Source: Acytostelium subglobosum LB1
Lineage: Eukaryota > Evosea > Eumycetozoa > Acytosteliales > Acytosteliaceae
Length of the DNA stretch: 64,000 nucleotides
Assembly: GCF_000787575.1 (NCBI RefSeq)
Contig: NW_012236496.1
Span: forward strand, 5,728-69,727
Direction: 5' to 3'
In this document: in pieces, positions 10,159-22,682 of the stretch
Numbering within the stretch: the first letter of the stretch is position 1
Layout of the letters: each line of letters starts with the position of its first letter
Translations under genes and position numbers: made by a program
The notes under the pieces: generated by a model
The model's input: the letters and a program-made list of their open reading frames with translations, nothing else
The model's database searches: none
What the model was told of the DNA's origin: nothing

Positions 10159-11663
10159 ATGGTCAACAAAGAAGAGATCGAAGATGAGATGCTTAATGAG
10201 GTCGCACCAAAGGCTTTGGATGAGGGCGATATTGCTATTCTCAAGAACTATGTATGAATCTATCAACTACATATATACTCTCTCTCTCCTCTCTATAGTT
10301 GACTTACAAAAACAATCACAACAGGGTGTAGGACCTTATACAAAGCCAATCAAGACTCTGGAGGAAGATATCAAGAAGATGACTGCCAAGGTCAATGAAA
10401 TATGTGGAATCAAAGAGTCTGACACAGGAATTGGACCACCCTCTCAATGGGACCTTATTGTGGACAAGAACTCCCAACAGGAGGAGCCACCTTTACAAGT
10501 GGCCCGTTGCACAAAGATCATCAACCCAGGCACACCAAACGCCAAGTACATCATTGCTGTGAAGCAGATTGCCAAGTTTGTTGTTGCCCTTGGCGACAAG
10601 CTATCACCAACTGATGTTGAGGAGGGCATCCGTGTTGGGTAAGTTAGTTTACATCAACCAATTTAATGACGTTTTCTGTCTTTTGTTCTAATTAGTTTCT
10701 CGCATTGCAGAGTTGACCGTAACAAGTACCAGATTCAAATTCCACTGCCACCAAAGATCGATACATCAGTGACAATGATGCAAGTGGAGGAGAAGCCAGA
10801 TATCACATACAAGGATGTTGGTGGATGCAAGGAGCAGATCGAGAAACTGAGAGAGGTCGTTGAGATGCCATTGCTACATGTATGTATTACCGACGAAGCA
10901 GCATCAATGTCAATTGTGCTACTGACCATCTAACCATGACCTCTGCATGCAGCCAGAGAAATTTGTCGAGCTCGGTATTGATCCACCAAAAGGTGTATTA
11001 ATGTACGGACCCCCAGGTACAGGAAAGACACTCTGTGCGCGTGCCGTAGCAAACAGAACAGACGCCGCCTTTGTCAGAGTAATCGGTAGTGAACTGGTGC
11101 AGAAATACGTTGGTGAAGGAGCAAGAATGGTGCGTGATCTCTTCCAGATGGCTAGATCCAAGAAGGCATGCATTATCTTCTTTGATGAGGTTGATGCTAT
11201 TGGTGGTGCCAGATTTGACGATGGCGCCGGTGGTGACAACGAGGTCCAGAGAACAATGCTCGAGCTAATCAACCAGCTGGACGGATTTGACCCACGTGGA
11301 AACATCAAGGTTCTGATGGCTACCAACAGACCAGACACCCTTGACCCAGCCCTCCTCCGTCCAGGTCGTCTGGACCGCAAGGTTGAGTTTGGACTTCCTG
11401 ACCTTGAGGGTCGTGCTCACATCTTCACCATCCACGCCAAGACCATGTCTTGTGCCAGAGACATTCGATTCGAACTTTTGGCTCGTCTCTGTCCAAACTC
11501 CACTGGAGCAGACATCAGGTCCGTTTGTACTGAGGCAGGAATGTTTGCCATCCGTGCTCGCAGAAAGATCGTTACAGAGAAGGACTTCCTAGAGGCCATT
11601 GACAAGGTCATCAAGAGCTATGCCAAGTTCTCTGCCACTCCCAAGTACATGGTCTACAACTAA
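10159..11663 (+). CDS. psmC2: 26S proteasome regulatory ATPase Rpt1 (subunit 7)
   Basis: Four exons (10159-10251, 10325-10638, 10711-10879, 10953-11663) give 428 residues, close to the usual ~433. AAA+ landmarks are intact: Walker A GPPGTGKT, Walker [13 protein letters not shown], and the sensor and second region of homology [21 protein letters not shown]. The N-terminal [21 protein letters not shown] is the coiled coil, followed by the OB segment ([17 protein letters not shown]). The protein ends YMVYN, as is usual for Rpt1, which lacks a full HbYX motif. It is one of six ATPases that unfold substrates and open the 20S gate. It converges with the RhoGEF gene, whose stop is about 125 bp away. 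Confidence 0.97.
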
Positions 11664-11789
11664 GAGCCAAAAGATTGGCGCTTTTCCCCCAGCCAACAAG
11701 TCAACAACAGGGATACAGGTACAGCAAACAGTATGAGCCTCACAAACTCCCAAAACATTAATAATAAATAATTGTGATATATAATCAAT

Positions 11790-14095
11790 TTATATGTGTT
11801 TGTTCGATCCAGTCGGTGGTGGTGGAGGTGCGACACGACCACCACCAAGCTGAGGAGAGCTGCTGTGAGTTGGTAGACCGAATTCAATGTTTGGTCTACT
11901 TGGAACGGGCAATGGTAATGTCGATCGTTGCTGCATACTTGATGTTACGAGTGGGGGCTTTACTTGGAAGCTGTTAACAGGTGAAGGTGGGGATAATGGT
12001 GCTGGTTTCAGTGGCTGAGCTGGCCTCATTGGTGGTGTTGAAGCCGTAGGCTTCATCTGTCCTGGTCTTATAGGTGACGGTTTCAACGGTGGTGTTGCAG
12101 GCATTGGTCTCGTTTGTGCAGGCTTTAAGGTTGGTGATGATGAAGATGTTTGCATTGGTGCGGGCTTGGCCATTGGTTTAAAGAGTGGAGATGTAGGTGG
12201 TTTTGGGTGTAATGGTGTGGGCTTCATGATTGGTGGTACTACCAAACTCTGTTGCAGTTGAGTGGAACCATTAGTTGGTCTAGATGGCATTCCTCGAGGA
12301 GGACCTTGTTCAGTTCGAGGGGGCACTGGAGGAGTGTTGGCACGAGGCTCTGTGGTGGCACCCAAAGGTTTGGAAAGGGGTGGCTGGGACTGGTTTTGTC
12401 CCACAGGTCTTCGAGGAGGGTTGGGTCCACCTGAACCGCCGTGTATACTGCTGTTGTCATCTGTAATCTTTATAGATGAGATTGTTGCTGGCATCTTCCT
12501 TGGGATTGGCTTCAATTCATTGCCAAAAGTCGGAGATGAAGTGGTCCGGATGATATTGGTTGGTGGTGACTTGCTGCCAGCTGTAATTGATACTGGTGAT
12601 ATTGGTCTGATGGAGGAGCCAACGTGGTTGACAGGTGATGAAAGGAGTCTGCCCGGTGAAGAAGTGCCCAAGATCGATGTTGTTGGAGTGTTTGGTCTGA
12701 GGGGTGGTGTGCCACTGTAGCCCTTCAGTGTGTCGTTTGCCCAGCTCTTGTCTCCGTAGGATACACATTTGTTGGTGAACCAATAGTATTTCCCACGTGT
12801 GACATTGTCAATGACTGCGTTGGAGTGTCTGTACAATGCTTCGAACCAATCGTTGCGTTCAATATCGCTGCCAAAGTAGAGAGGAAGTGTTTCCTCCTTT
12901 TCCAATGAGATCAACTCGAAACCGAGACTGGAGCCATAGACAACCTCTATATAGTTCCTGACAAGCACCTTTGAAAGTACCAGTATCTTGACAACCCTAG
13001 CGTTCTTCTTCTTATTCTTTGTCAATATAAATACATCTAAATGGGCAAGGAGAGTGTAAGTAAACTTGAGGAGACCGATCGATCAGCTTGAGTTTGTCAC
13101 ACATTACCATTAAATAATAAACACCGTAGTGTCTCCTCCTCAAGCCCCAGTGAGAGAGTTCCTTCTCTGACAAACTCCCTTGTTGTGGACTCTGGCAATT
13201 TCTTATCGCCATAGTCAAGATTGGTGGCAAGCTCCTTTAACTTCTTGATCTTCGTTATCCTGTCGTCCAAAATCCTCTTTTGATTGTTTACCTCATCCAA
13301 CACTCCGCTGATCTTTGCAAGTGACATCTGGAGGAACTCAAAATCCTGATAGTCTTTGGGTGTATGCTCGATCAGATTCCTGAGCAACAACGGGTACTTT
13401 GTTATCCTCTGTACTGGCTTGATAATCATCATTGGGAATGTAAGTCGTCGGCTCAGTGGACTCTCCTTGGCAGCGTCAACACAAGCAGCGAATGTCTTTG
13501 ATGAAGACCTTAACTTCTCAAAGGCGATCGTGTTGTTCTCTTGCTCCTTGCAGAAGGCTATATAGAGGGGTACAAAGTCTTTGTGATTGAACTATTGATT
13601 GATTGATTGATGATAATGATGAGTGTGAGGATGTTAAACTTATTAGGGTAGTTGAAGTAGATACCTACCGACCGGTAGAGTGACTCTCCCATGTTCTGTT
13701 GTTGAGCTTGCTTTGATGGAATGGGCATGACATTGACCAGTAGTTCTTTGTGAAGGTCCAAAATCTTCTCAATGTTTCCAAACACTTCGATGTATTCCTC
13801 TGGCTTGATCTTACTACGAATGGGGTCGATGAATAGCTTTGAGCAGCAATGTTGTTGTTGTTGTTGGTCAGTAGCAGCAGTGATTGGATAATGATTGATC
13901 ATGTTGTTGATGATGATGATGATCTATTAGAGATATCCAATTACCTACACTGACAATGATCTTTAAGTCGGCTACATAGTTGGTCTCTGTCTCTACTATT
14001 TCATCGACAATCTGTTGTCTAGTTCGATCCTCTTCGAATACACCAGAGTTATCAGAAGAGCTATCGTCAATGCTGTTGGCTTCATCGATCACCAT
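11790..14095 (-). CDS. RhoGEF (DH-PH) protein with proline-rich tail
   Basis: Four exons (14095-13949, 13836-13669, 13591-13108, 13036-11790) encode 681 residues. The DH domain starts at about residue 25 (RQQIVDEIVETETNYVADLK), continues with LFIDPIRSKIKPEEY, and contains the CR3 helix MMIIKPVQRITKYPLLLRNL, the signature of Dbl-family exchange factors. The PH domain follows (LLFNDVFILTKNKKK, joined across the last intron, to WFEALYRHSNAVI). The C-terminal ~290 residues are proline-rich with repeats of the type MKPTPLHPKPPTSP and PPVPPR, likely SH3 ligands, ending in PPPPPTGSNKHI. It should load GTP on a Rho/Rac GTPase; which one cannot be told from sequence. Confidence 0.9.
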
Positions 14096-14397
14096 TTTGG
14101 TCGTCGGAATAGAACCAATATTACTTATGTGTTGTTAATCAATGTATGTATGTTTGTTATGTTTGGTTTGTTCAGTGTTTGTTATGATTGTTCTGTTTGT
14201 TCTGTTTGTTTGTGATTGACAACTTATAATGATGTGATTGTTATAATAATTAGGTTATTTATAAATAATCACACATGCGTGCTTATACAACTTTATAATG
14301 GGGTGGATCAAAAAAAGGGGCTATGTCCAATTCAAATAATAACAAAATTATTTCGGGATCACAAAACTACAAATATCTATGGTCGGATGAGTAAATC

Positions 14398-17300
14398 TCA
14401 GTGACCAGTTGTTATCGTTTTTAATAGTACTGCTCTCGTCTTCTTCATCTTTTCATAGAAAGGTGGAGCATAGAGTGCTGCTTTCTCCGCATTGATTACT
14501 AAATAGGTCGTAGTAATATTAGTTTACATCATCAAATTGATCATCACAAGGACTTAAACACTTACACTTTACAGTGAGATGGTCCAAGAACTGGTTGTCC
14601 TTTCTCCAGACCTTGGTGGCAGGGAACGCTGGTCCAAACGTGCCAACTCCCTCTTTGGCCGCAATGGACACTGTATACTTGGTCATCTCTGATGGTGATT
14701 GTTTGGACAATGGTTGCACAACAACAAAGACATCTGTGAATGTTGGATTGGATGGAGGACGGACGTCAGTGATACTGTTAGAATCATCCCTCTATTGATA
14801 TTCTACTTACGATTAAACTCTGAACGGATTGATGATGGCTGGAAAGGCTGGCAACCTGGGTCTTGGAAGATTAGAACCACAGCATCGTTTCCAATGTGCC
14901 TCTTTCGCTCGAGTTGCTGGACGTCGTGTGCGTAGTAGGGGAGGAGAGTGGAGACATGGAACATGATCTGTACTTTGAATGAATGTTGGTCATCAATTGT
15001 GAATTGTTTGGTCGTGTATATCGAGTGTGTTCCAGTGGTATCGTCACGCACGTCCAGACCTCCCTTGAAATCGGACCAGCCCTTGAGATCAATGCGCTTG
15101 CCAATGAACTCGAGAAACTCATTGTACTCGCTGCTTGTGTCATTGTTGGAGAACATTTCATTCTCTGTGAATTGGTCCTTCTTGCGGTAGAGTATACCGA
15201 ACCTATACTCTTTAGTCATCTGTATGTATGTATACAATAGTGTCAGTGTATGAGTGGACAATGCTGCTGCTGCTGCTGCTGCTGCTTGTGCCTAGTTAAG
15301 TAACTTACCTGTGCATCCTCCCATCGTTGTAGACCCTTCTTTATCTCTTGTGTCGTCTTTATCTTCTTGAAGGTCAGACCAGACAAGGGTGGACACAGTG
15401 ACTTGACAGTGCTCATTAGTTCGCTCGAAGATGACTTGCCTGACGATGGTATGTAGAATCTGTCCTCGCCCTCCATCGTTCTGACAATGACCTTGTGCTT
15501 TCCTTCCATCTGGCCCACGTTGCTAAGCGTCCTATCGATTGATGGACGATCGTTCAGAGTCTTGTTACTCTTCTTCCTCTTTGGCTTCAATACCTTCTCT
15601 GCTTTCTCCATGATACTGACTATCACTGGTGCATTGGTATGATCGACAGAGACAAAGTTCTTGTGCTCTGCACCACCAAACGATAGAGAATAGTGTTGCA
15701 ACTCGTTCTCAAACTCCTCTAGGAGGAGCAACTGTTGATGATGGCCAGGTGATGATTGGTATGGACTTGAGCTGCCAGGAGAGAAGTGGTCCGAGTCCAT
15801 TTCTCTTCTCCAACCATCGCAGGTAAGAACAGAAACATGACACACCTCATCTCTGTCTGCTGTGCTCAACCTTCGTCGTGGTGAGTAGCATGTTGGAGAG
15901 GTGGTAGTTGAATCATCATCCAACCCTGAAGGACATATCCTGCCCTTCTTTCCTGGTCTCGTTCCAACGAATGATTTAAACCTCTTTCTGTTTGTTGTTG
16001 AACCAAAGTGTTAGTTAAACAATCAATCCTATCAATCAATCAAGCAATCAATCTGGAAACTTACAATTGTAGTATACTCTGCTCTTCGTAGTTTTCAAAA
16101 TCATCGATTAGCTCACCGACCGTCTTGCGTTGAGGTGATAGATTGGCAGCATTATCACTGCCTCTGGTCGTTGTACCACTGCTTTGTGAGGGTGGTGTGA
16201 TTGTGATGTACTCGGACATGGTCTTGCCCTGGTACTCCCTGTTGGTTGGACCCTTTCCACCAGTCTGGTTGTTGGTAGGGCCACTATCTTCGTCGCTACT
16301 GCTGTCGGACGACTCGGACTTGTGCATCAGGTCGGCCTCAGAGATGGACAACCTGATCTTTGTTGAAAACGACGTGTCCACATCCGCCTTTATAGGTGAG
16401 GTATGACTGCTACCGTGTCTGCTGTGACTGACAGAAGAGGAGGTAGATGAAGCTCCAGTGGGTGTCAATGGCTCGCTCACCAAAGATGAGTCTTTCTTCT
16501 TGTCCTTCCTGAAGAGGTTCTCAAATCGCTCGATAGCACTCGCCCTCTTCTTGAGTGGCTGTCCAGGGAATGAGGACGAGTATTGTTCCTGTGACTTTCC
16601 AACAGGTGATTGTGAAACCATCATTGGGCTACTGATGGCGCTGTTGTTGTTGTTGTTGTTGTTGTTGCTATTGTTACAGTTGCCATTGTTATTGCTGGGT
16701 ACCGAAGATTCGGCTTCGTTTATGTCGGGGAGGTTGGAGTTGCTAGATGTCCGGTTGACGTCCTTGAAGTAGCTGGACCTCTTGCGCTCTGTGGGCGAGG
16801 GCATTCCACTAGGATGTAGCATTGATTGTTGTGGTGCGGCTGTTGGAGAGGGAGGCTTGATTGCCGTCGTGCCCTCGATTGTGAATATCTGTGATACAAT
16901 GTCGGCATTGAGTAGTGAGCGACGCTTGGTGCGAGTCAGTGTCGGGTACTTGTGCTTGTGTCCAGTTGTGTTGTGACCACTAATGAATGGGTCATTAGAG
17001 CCCAAGGAAGCAATCATTGCTGGGGTAAGGGTGCTGCTACTGCTACTGCTACTGCTGCTGCTGTTGGTTGTTGCTGAGGTCGACATTTCTTCCTTCTCTG
17101 CTTCGTCCTCTATCAAAGTTGTTGCTGCTGTTATTGTTGTTGTTGTTGTTGTTGTTGCCTCTCCTTCGTAATAGTAGTCGTCGTCGTCGTCTTCTTCAAA
17201 GATCTCATAATACTCTTGAGAAGATTGTGAAGATGACAAAGTTGTTACAAGCGCGATTGAGGAATGCGAGGATGAAAGAGATGCAGACTCTAGATAATGT

Positions 17301-17455
17301 TGTTGTTGTTGTTGATGTTGATGTAGATGTTGTTGTTGGTGTTGTTGTGTTGATGATGTTGGTGGAACTGAGTTGTTATACTTGAAACTTGTATCGCTGA
17401 TTGCTCTAGTTCGATTCCACCCTTGTGTTGGTGGCAGTATCTTATCATCCATCAT
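14398..17455 (-). CDS. Rap GTPase-activating protein
   Basis: Five exons (17455-16065, 15987-15309, 15219-14811, 14733-14566, 14498-14398) give 915 residues, phases closing exactly. I chose the first of two Met codons at 17455 because sequence upstream is low-complexity leader. Residues 1-450 are disordered, with Gln, Thr, Ser and Asn runs and a basic patch KKRASAIERFENLFRKDKKK. The Rap_GAP domain covers the last ~400 residues: ELQHYSLSFGGAEHKNFVSV, FYIPSSGKSS, YRFGILYRKKDQ, FLEFIGKRIDLKGWSDFKGG, and RKRHIGNDAVVLIFQD, where the Asn of HIGND is the catalytic 'Asn thumb', ending LINAEKAALYAPPF. Intron 2 contains a CTG/CAG tract (about 15260-15284). Probable role: switching off Rap during adhesion and cytoskeletal change (inference from family). 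Confidence 0.92.
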
Positions 17456-17791
17456 ACTGTTGTTATCACCATCACAAATTATATAGTATAGAGAGAGAAA
17501 GAGAGAGAGAGTGAGAGTGAGAAAGTAAGTGTGTGTGTGTGTGTATGTGTTGTTATATGTGTATAAAGTACTGTAAAATATGTGTATTAATTGTGGCAAT
17601 GTTTGAGTGTTGGTGGTAGTAGTCGTAGGAGTGTAGCAAAGAAATACCTACAATCAGGTGATTGGGGGGGTAACAAATATAGATCCAAACTTTTGGTTTA
17701 TAATTTAATTTAATTTTTGACAACAATAATAAATAGTGGTCTTGTGGTGCAATATGTGTGCAGAAGAACTTGTCTGCTCCCCGACAATCAA
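17456..17791. other. Spacer with GA and GT microsatellites
   Basis: This region lies upstream of the RapGAP start and downstream of the 17792 gene. It holds CT/GA-rich (about 17490-17520) and GT (about 17527-17545) simple repeats and an AT-rich segment. These probably belong to the RapGAP leader and promoter; no gene is seen. Confidence 0.6.
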
Positions 17792-18817
17792 TCAAGAGTC
17801 AGGAATCTTGCTCATTGTGATTGGATCCGTCGACTTGAAACTTGTGTTGTTGGAGTTGGTGGTGGCTGACTGCAAGTTGGCAAAGGCGTTCTGTATCTGT
17901 TGTTTCCTGTCCACCGTTATGCTGTTGGAGATGATCAGGTCGACGACATCCACCTTGAGTGCCAAGATCTGCATGTCCCTGTCAAAGATGATGGACAATG
18001 TCCATTCAAATTCAAACTCTGGGTCGGCGTCGGGGCCGACAGTCGATTGCTGGCGCTTTGAATGGATCGCTGCAATGCTTCCATCTTCCTCAAACACCAT
18101 ACTCATGCGCCATGAGCCGCGCTTGTCGCGGAAAGGCATCTCCTCGTATATGTTCGCTTTGATGAAGTAGTAGGCTGGCAGGATGATCTTTTGGTGACAC
18201 ACCTTGAGCAACTGCATCATCCTGCTCTCTTCGCCAACGACGTTGGTCAGCAGGGAGAGCAGCTGTTGTGAGATATCTCCGACGCCCTTAATATAGGTAG
18301 TATACTGATCATTGATCTGCTGTCGCTTCTCTGGACCGTCAAGCAGTTGGGCAAGCGCCAGCAGCACCTGCAATACAACCTCCTCCTTCTTTAGCACCTG
18401 TGCCGTGCTGATGCCTGCCGATGTAAGAGTGGTGGCGGCGGTGAACTTGTCAGCGCCATTGCTGGATGCTGCAGCGGCACCGCTGAGCTCGGTGGTGTAT
18501 GTTGGAGACTCTCCCTCGCGCAGATTGTTGAGACTGATAGAAGTTACGCTCTGGAATGACAGCTTGTCGAGACGATGCAGCTTGTCAATGATATCGATCT
18601 TGTGTCCAAGACGGGGCACGTCGGTGTGAATGGCCAACTTGTCGTGGTTTCGCTTCCAGATACCGACAGTATTACACTTCCAGTTAATCGCCACAAGATT
18701 GAGGTTGTTCTTGTGATCATCACTCAACTTCTTTGACTCTGGTGCCGACGAATCGCTGGCCAGCATGTCGGACTCGACCACCTTCTTCTTGTTCTGTTTT
18801 GAGAAGCATCCACCCAT
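17792..18817 (-). CDS. Unrecognised, putatively N-myristoylated protein
   Basis: A single exon encodes 341 residues. The start MGGCFSKQNKKKVV is a textbook N-myristoylation signal (Gly2, Ser6) with Cys4 available for palmitoylation and a Lys cluster, so membrane attachment is likely. The body is helical and intron-free, with EEVVLQVLLALAQLLDGPEKR and DISQQLLSLLTNVVGEESRMMQL, then a segment with a beta-rich look (RGSWRMSMVFEEDGSIAAIHS, EFEWTLSIIFDRDMQI). I recognise no catalytic motif or named family. The 3' half is clearly protein-like (balanced composition, no low complexity), so the gene is real. Confidence 0.75.
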   Translation of the reverse strand: MGGCFSKQNKKKVVESDMLASDSSAPESKKLSDDHKNNLNLVAINWKCNTVGIWKRNHDKLAIHTDVPRLGHKIDIIDKLHRLDKLSFQSVTSISLNNLREGESPTYTTELSGAAAASSNGADKFTAATTLTSAGISTAQVLKKEEVVLQVLLALAQLLDGPEKRQQINDQYTTYIKGVGDISQQLLSLLTNVVGEESRMMQLLKVCHQKIILPAYYFIKANIYEEMPFRDKRGSWRMSMVFEEDGSIAAIHSKRQQSTVGPDADPEFEFEWTLSIIFDRDMQILALKVDVVDLIISNSITVDRKQQIQNAFANLQSATTNSNNTSFKSTDPITMSKIPDS

Positions 18818-19171
18818 AGTTGTTGTTGTATATCTGTATGATTGATTGTCTGATCTATGTGTTGTTGTTGTTGTTGATACAATGTAATGTTTGGTACTAC
18901 TACTACTACTACTACGATCTGATTCTGCAGATTTCTATCGTCGAATTATTTGGTATAATACAGGCACTGCTGATGCGAACAACTAGTGTTGCATTTTATG
19001 GTTCATTGAGTGTTTGGGAAGTGTTAGAGTTGGCACATGAGGATGTTTGTCGTCACTACAACAGTGATGCATGCAGACATAAGATTGAGGCAATCAATGA
19101 TCATTCAAACCCAAGCAATGAATGAAATGATATCATCAACACACAGGTATATCTAAAGATTATTGACTTGT

Positions 19172-19209
<38 letters not shown>

Positions 19210-20055
19210 GTGTTTTGAAATAGGGGTAACAGTACTGTTGTTGGTTGTTGACCGATTGTCCGATTATCACCCTGTCTGTCTATTGTCAACTGGCTGGTGT
19301 TGTATGTAGTTAATGATGGCTTACCGACTAGTGGCGACTGATCTGATAATGTTACTTTTGACTTTGTCAATATTATAAATATTTATATGTATGTTTTTGT
19401 TGTTGTTGTTGTATATATCTCTTGATGGGTTCGCTAGTTTGAGTGCAAATGTGATTGGCTCGTTCTCCAATGAAGCTTTTTCTTTTTAATCTTCTTTTTG
19501 GTTTTTCAAACCCTCAAAAGCCACCAAAAAAAAAAACCCAGATGACAACACTTTGGGTCCGTTAGATAAAACTTACCTTTCGGAACTCCTGTAGATTTAA
19601 ATATCTATTTTTATTCTAACTTTGACCAAACATACAAATAATAATAATGAAAAGTTATTCAATTAAATAGATAAATAAAACTTGTTTAGTTCTATCTAGT
19701 GAAAAATAGATACTGATCCTTAGAAACGGAAAGATTGATCAAAACAGGAACCCCATTTATGGGGCATTATAGCACCAGGTCACACTGTTCGACAACCTTT
19801 GTTCCAAATTTGGAACTCGTTGGATAAAATTTATCCAAAGCATCTCGTTTCCCGTTCTTCCACATACAAGCAAAGATGTTGATGAACACACAACTCGCAC
19901 CCAGGTGGTTCTAATCTTCGACACTTCTCATTTTCTACAACCCAAGTCAGTCCCTTCTTATACTACTACTAATACATCATACCAGTACTTATACTATTAT
20001 TATTATTATGTAATACTTTATTATTAGACTCAGAACAACAAATAATATTTTAATA
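18818..20055. other. 1.2-kb spacer between divergent genes, CA microsatellite
   Basis: Contains a perfect (CA)n tract at about 19174-19205, short TTG and TAC runs, and T/A-rich DNA. Short open frames exist (for example 18820-19125, plus strand) but have low-complexity starts and no recognisable content. It must hold the promoters of the 17792 gene and the MFS gene at 20056. No RNA gene is recognised. Confidence 0.6.
19174..19205. repeat. (CA)n microsatellite
   Basis: About 16 uninterrupted CA units in the spacer upstream of the MFS transporter gene. Confidence 0.9.
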
Positions 20056-22204
20056 ATGGCCATCCAATCAGACAGTAAAAAGTCAAACAATAATAGGAAC
20101 AATAATAATATAATATTAGATGACAATGATCAGGGTCCAATGGAGTCGACCCGCCATCCCAACTCCCCAGTCAATTCCTCGATTGTCAGGGAGGAGAGCA
20201 AGGATCAGCTCCTGCGTAGAGTCCACACCGAGGACCACTTGCTCTCGGAAGTGACACCGTCTGCTTCAATGAGCGAGATGAGCGATGTAACAATCACCAC
20301 GTCCGGAATGGATCAGGAGCCAATTACTCCTTTGCCAAAGTTAAAGTTGTTTGCAATCTTTATCATCATCCTATGTGATGGTCTGACCACGCTATCCATC
20401 TTTCCATATATATCTTTCATGGTCGAGGACTTTCATCTCACACACGACAAGGATCAACTTGGGTATGTATAAAAGAATGACCAAATATCAGTGTTGAGAC
20501 CTAACCAATCAAATATCTTTTTTCTTTTACTAAAGATACTTTGTAGGTATCCTTGCTTCTACCTTTTATATTTCCCAATTCTTCTCCAGTTTCTTTTGGG
20601 GATGGCTGTCCAATGTCCGTGGCCGAAGACCTTCACTCCTGCTAGGAATCATTGGTTCCATGGTGACATGTATAATGTTTGGATTGTCCAAGAATTATCC
20701 AATGTCCATTCTATTTAGATTCGCATCCGGTTTGCTTAATGGAAATGTGGGTGTGTCCAAGACAATGTTGGGAGAGATTACCGACTCTTCCAACCAGAAG
20801 ACTGGTTTCACCATCCTCGGCATCGCCTGGGGTATAGGAGCAATTGGTATGTTTGTGACTTGAAGGATGACACGTGTATTGATAACATCATTAACTAACA
20901 TGAACTACTTTATAGTTGCACCCTTAATCGGAGGATTATTCTCCAATGTATGCAAGAACTATCCATCAATAGTCAACAGTGGTCCACTCTGCCAGTTCCC
21001 ATACCTTTTACCAAACATTATATGTTTTGTCCTGAGTGGAATTGGATTGACTCTATGCTTCTTCTTCCTACCAGAGACCAGGAGTTTCGAGATCAAGTAT
21101 ACCAAGATTAAGAAGAAGAAGAAGAGATCAGCATTGCGACAACCAATTACCAGATTGAAGAACTCACTCCGTCGTCTCTGGAGCCGTAGAGGCAGCACCA
21201 CAACTCACATTCCCCTGGAAGAGCAACAACAGCCAAAGGGTGATATCGAGATGGGTCATGCACACGAGGCCAGCGTCACAACCAATAGGAGTTCTCATGT
21301 CGCCAAGGCCATGAAGGGTAACTCATCCATTGCTGACTTTGCATCTCTTGAGGAGATCGAGATGGACCAGGAGCAGGATGGCTTTGAGGAGGTTGATATG
21401 CAAGAGGAGGAGTTTGAGGACAATCCCCGTTCACTCAGTCAATTGATCAAGGATAAGCCAGTGCTCTGGTCCTGCATCGCCTACTCGCTACTGGGCTTCG
21501 TGTTCACCATCTTTGAAGAGGTGTTCCCTGTATGGAGCTCCAGTGTCAAGACTGTGGACAATAACGGCAACTACGTTAGTGGAGGTGGTTTAAGCTTCAG
21601 TTCTCGACAGATTGGTCTGGTGCAGAGTGCTGCCGGATTCTTTGCCCTGTTCATCCAACTGTTGGTCTTTGCACCGCTCGCCAAGCGCTTTGGTCTCCTT
21701 ACGTGCTTCAAGGGGTCCTTGCTCATTGCCCTACCCAGTTGGTTGGCATTACCAGAGTTGACGCGACTGATTTCAGTGCATGTCGACCCTACCAACCCGG
21801 CCATCGTCACTGCTGATCATCCAACAGCATTCTGGGTGTTGATGTTCCCAGCCTACCTGTTCCAATCATTTGCCAACGAGGTTGGCTTCATTGCCGTAAT
21901 TGTCATTGTGAGCAACAGTGCGTTGCCAAAGGACATGGCACTGGTCAACTCAATGTCTCAATCACTTGTTGCATTTGGTCGTTCGATCGGACCACTTCTT
22001 GGTACATCGATCCTCTCCTTGACGCTCAGTCATTCGCTGCCCTATCCATTAGATCAGCACTTCATCTTTGTGGTGTTGTTCCTGCTAACACTTGCCATCT
22101 TTGGTATCTCCTTCATGCTTCCACAGTCGTTAAACTATACCAAGCAGAAGAGCATCCAACTAGATCGTCAGAACAGTTCACGCACCAAGTCCTTGATCCA
22201 ATAA
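20056..22204 (+). CDS. Major facilitator superfamily transporter
   Basis: Three exons (20056-20462, 20536-20846, 20916-22204) give 668 residues. About 95 hydrophilic residues precede the first membrane segment (LKLFAIFIIILCDGLTTLSIF). The MFS motif A variant WGWLSNVRGRRPSLLLG lies between TM2 and TM3, created across the first intron, and GLLNGNVGVSKTMLGEITD marks TM4. A long charged central loop with Lys/Arg and Glu/Asp clusters (KKKKKRSALRQP; DQEQDGFEEVDMQEEEFED) separates the two halves. The TM4 pattern resembles the ZIF1/zinc-induced-facilitator-like and fungal multidrug group. The substrate cannot be deduced. Confidence 0.88.
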
Positions 22205-22292
22205 TAAACTATTTATAGCTACCAGCAACTGGTTGATTTATTGGCTGGCTGAGTAGATGTTAACATATGTTATGGTTGTAGTTGTAACTGTC

Positions 22293-22556
22293 CTACGATA
22301 GATAGAGTCTCAGTGGTTCATAGTAGAGTGGTGTTGCCTCTAGATGCTTGGCGATCTCTTGAGCAAGATGTTTCTTCTCGCGATCAAACAACATCTCCCT
22401 TCCTTGCTTTGTCTTGCCCTCCTCATTCAGGAATAACCTATTGAGCAGTCTGATCCTATCATTGAGCCATTGTCTAGTATCACTGTCCTGTATCTTTATC
22501 ACTGCCAATGTGAACTCTAGTAGTTCGCCATCAATAGGATCAACATATGTTTTCAT
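22293..22556 (-). CDS. Small unrecognised protein (87 residues)
   Basis: An intact 87-residue frame of normal composition: MKTYVDPIDGELLEFTLAVI, then a charged helical region (KTKQGREMLFDREKKHLAQE) ending YEPLRLYLS. It is divergent from the pyrophosphatase gene, with 126 bp between starts, and convergent with the MFS gene, 88 bp from its stop. The compact position and lack of low complexity support a real gene. I recognise no family and see no targeting signal or membrane segment. Confidence 0.55.
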   Translation of the reverse strand: MKTYVDPIDGELLEFTLAVIKIQDSDTRQWLNDRIRLLNRLFLNEEGKTKQGREMLFDREKKHLAQEIAKHLEATPLYYEPLRLYLS

Positions 22557-22682
22557 TCTATATCACTTAAGTATTTGTTCTGTTATCTAAAGTTTATGCA
22601 ATGAATTCATCTATGTCTACACGTGGTAGACCTTTAGAAAAGGAAACAAACAACTACTTAAAATACTTCAACATCATCCATT

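Noticed and set aside
20660-20863. Separate small protein inside the MFS locus
   Set aside because: It is exon 2 of the transporter; splice sites on both sides join in phase.
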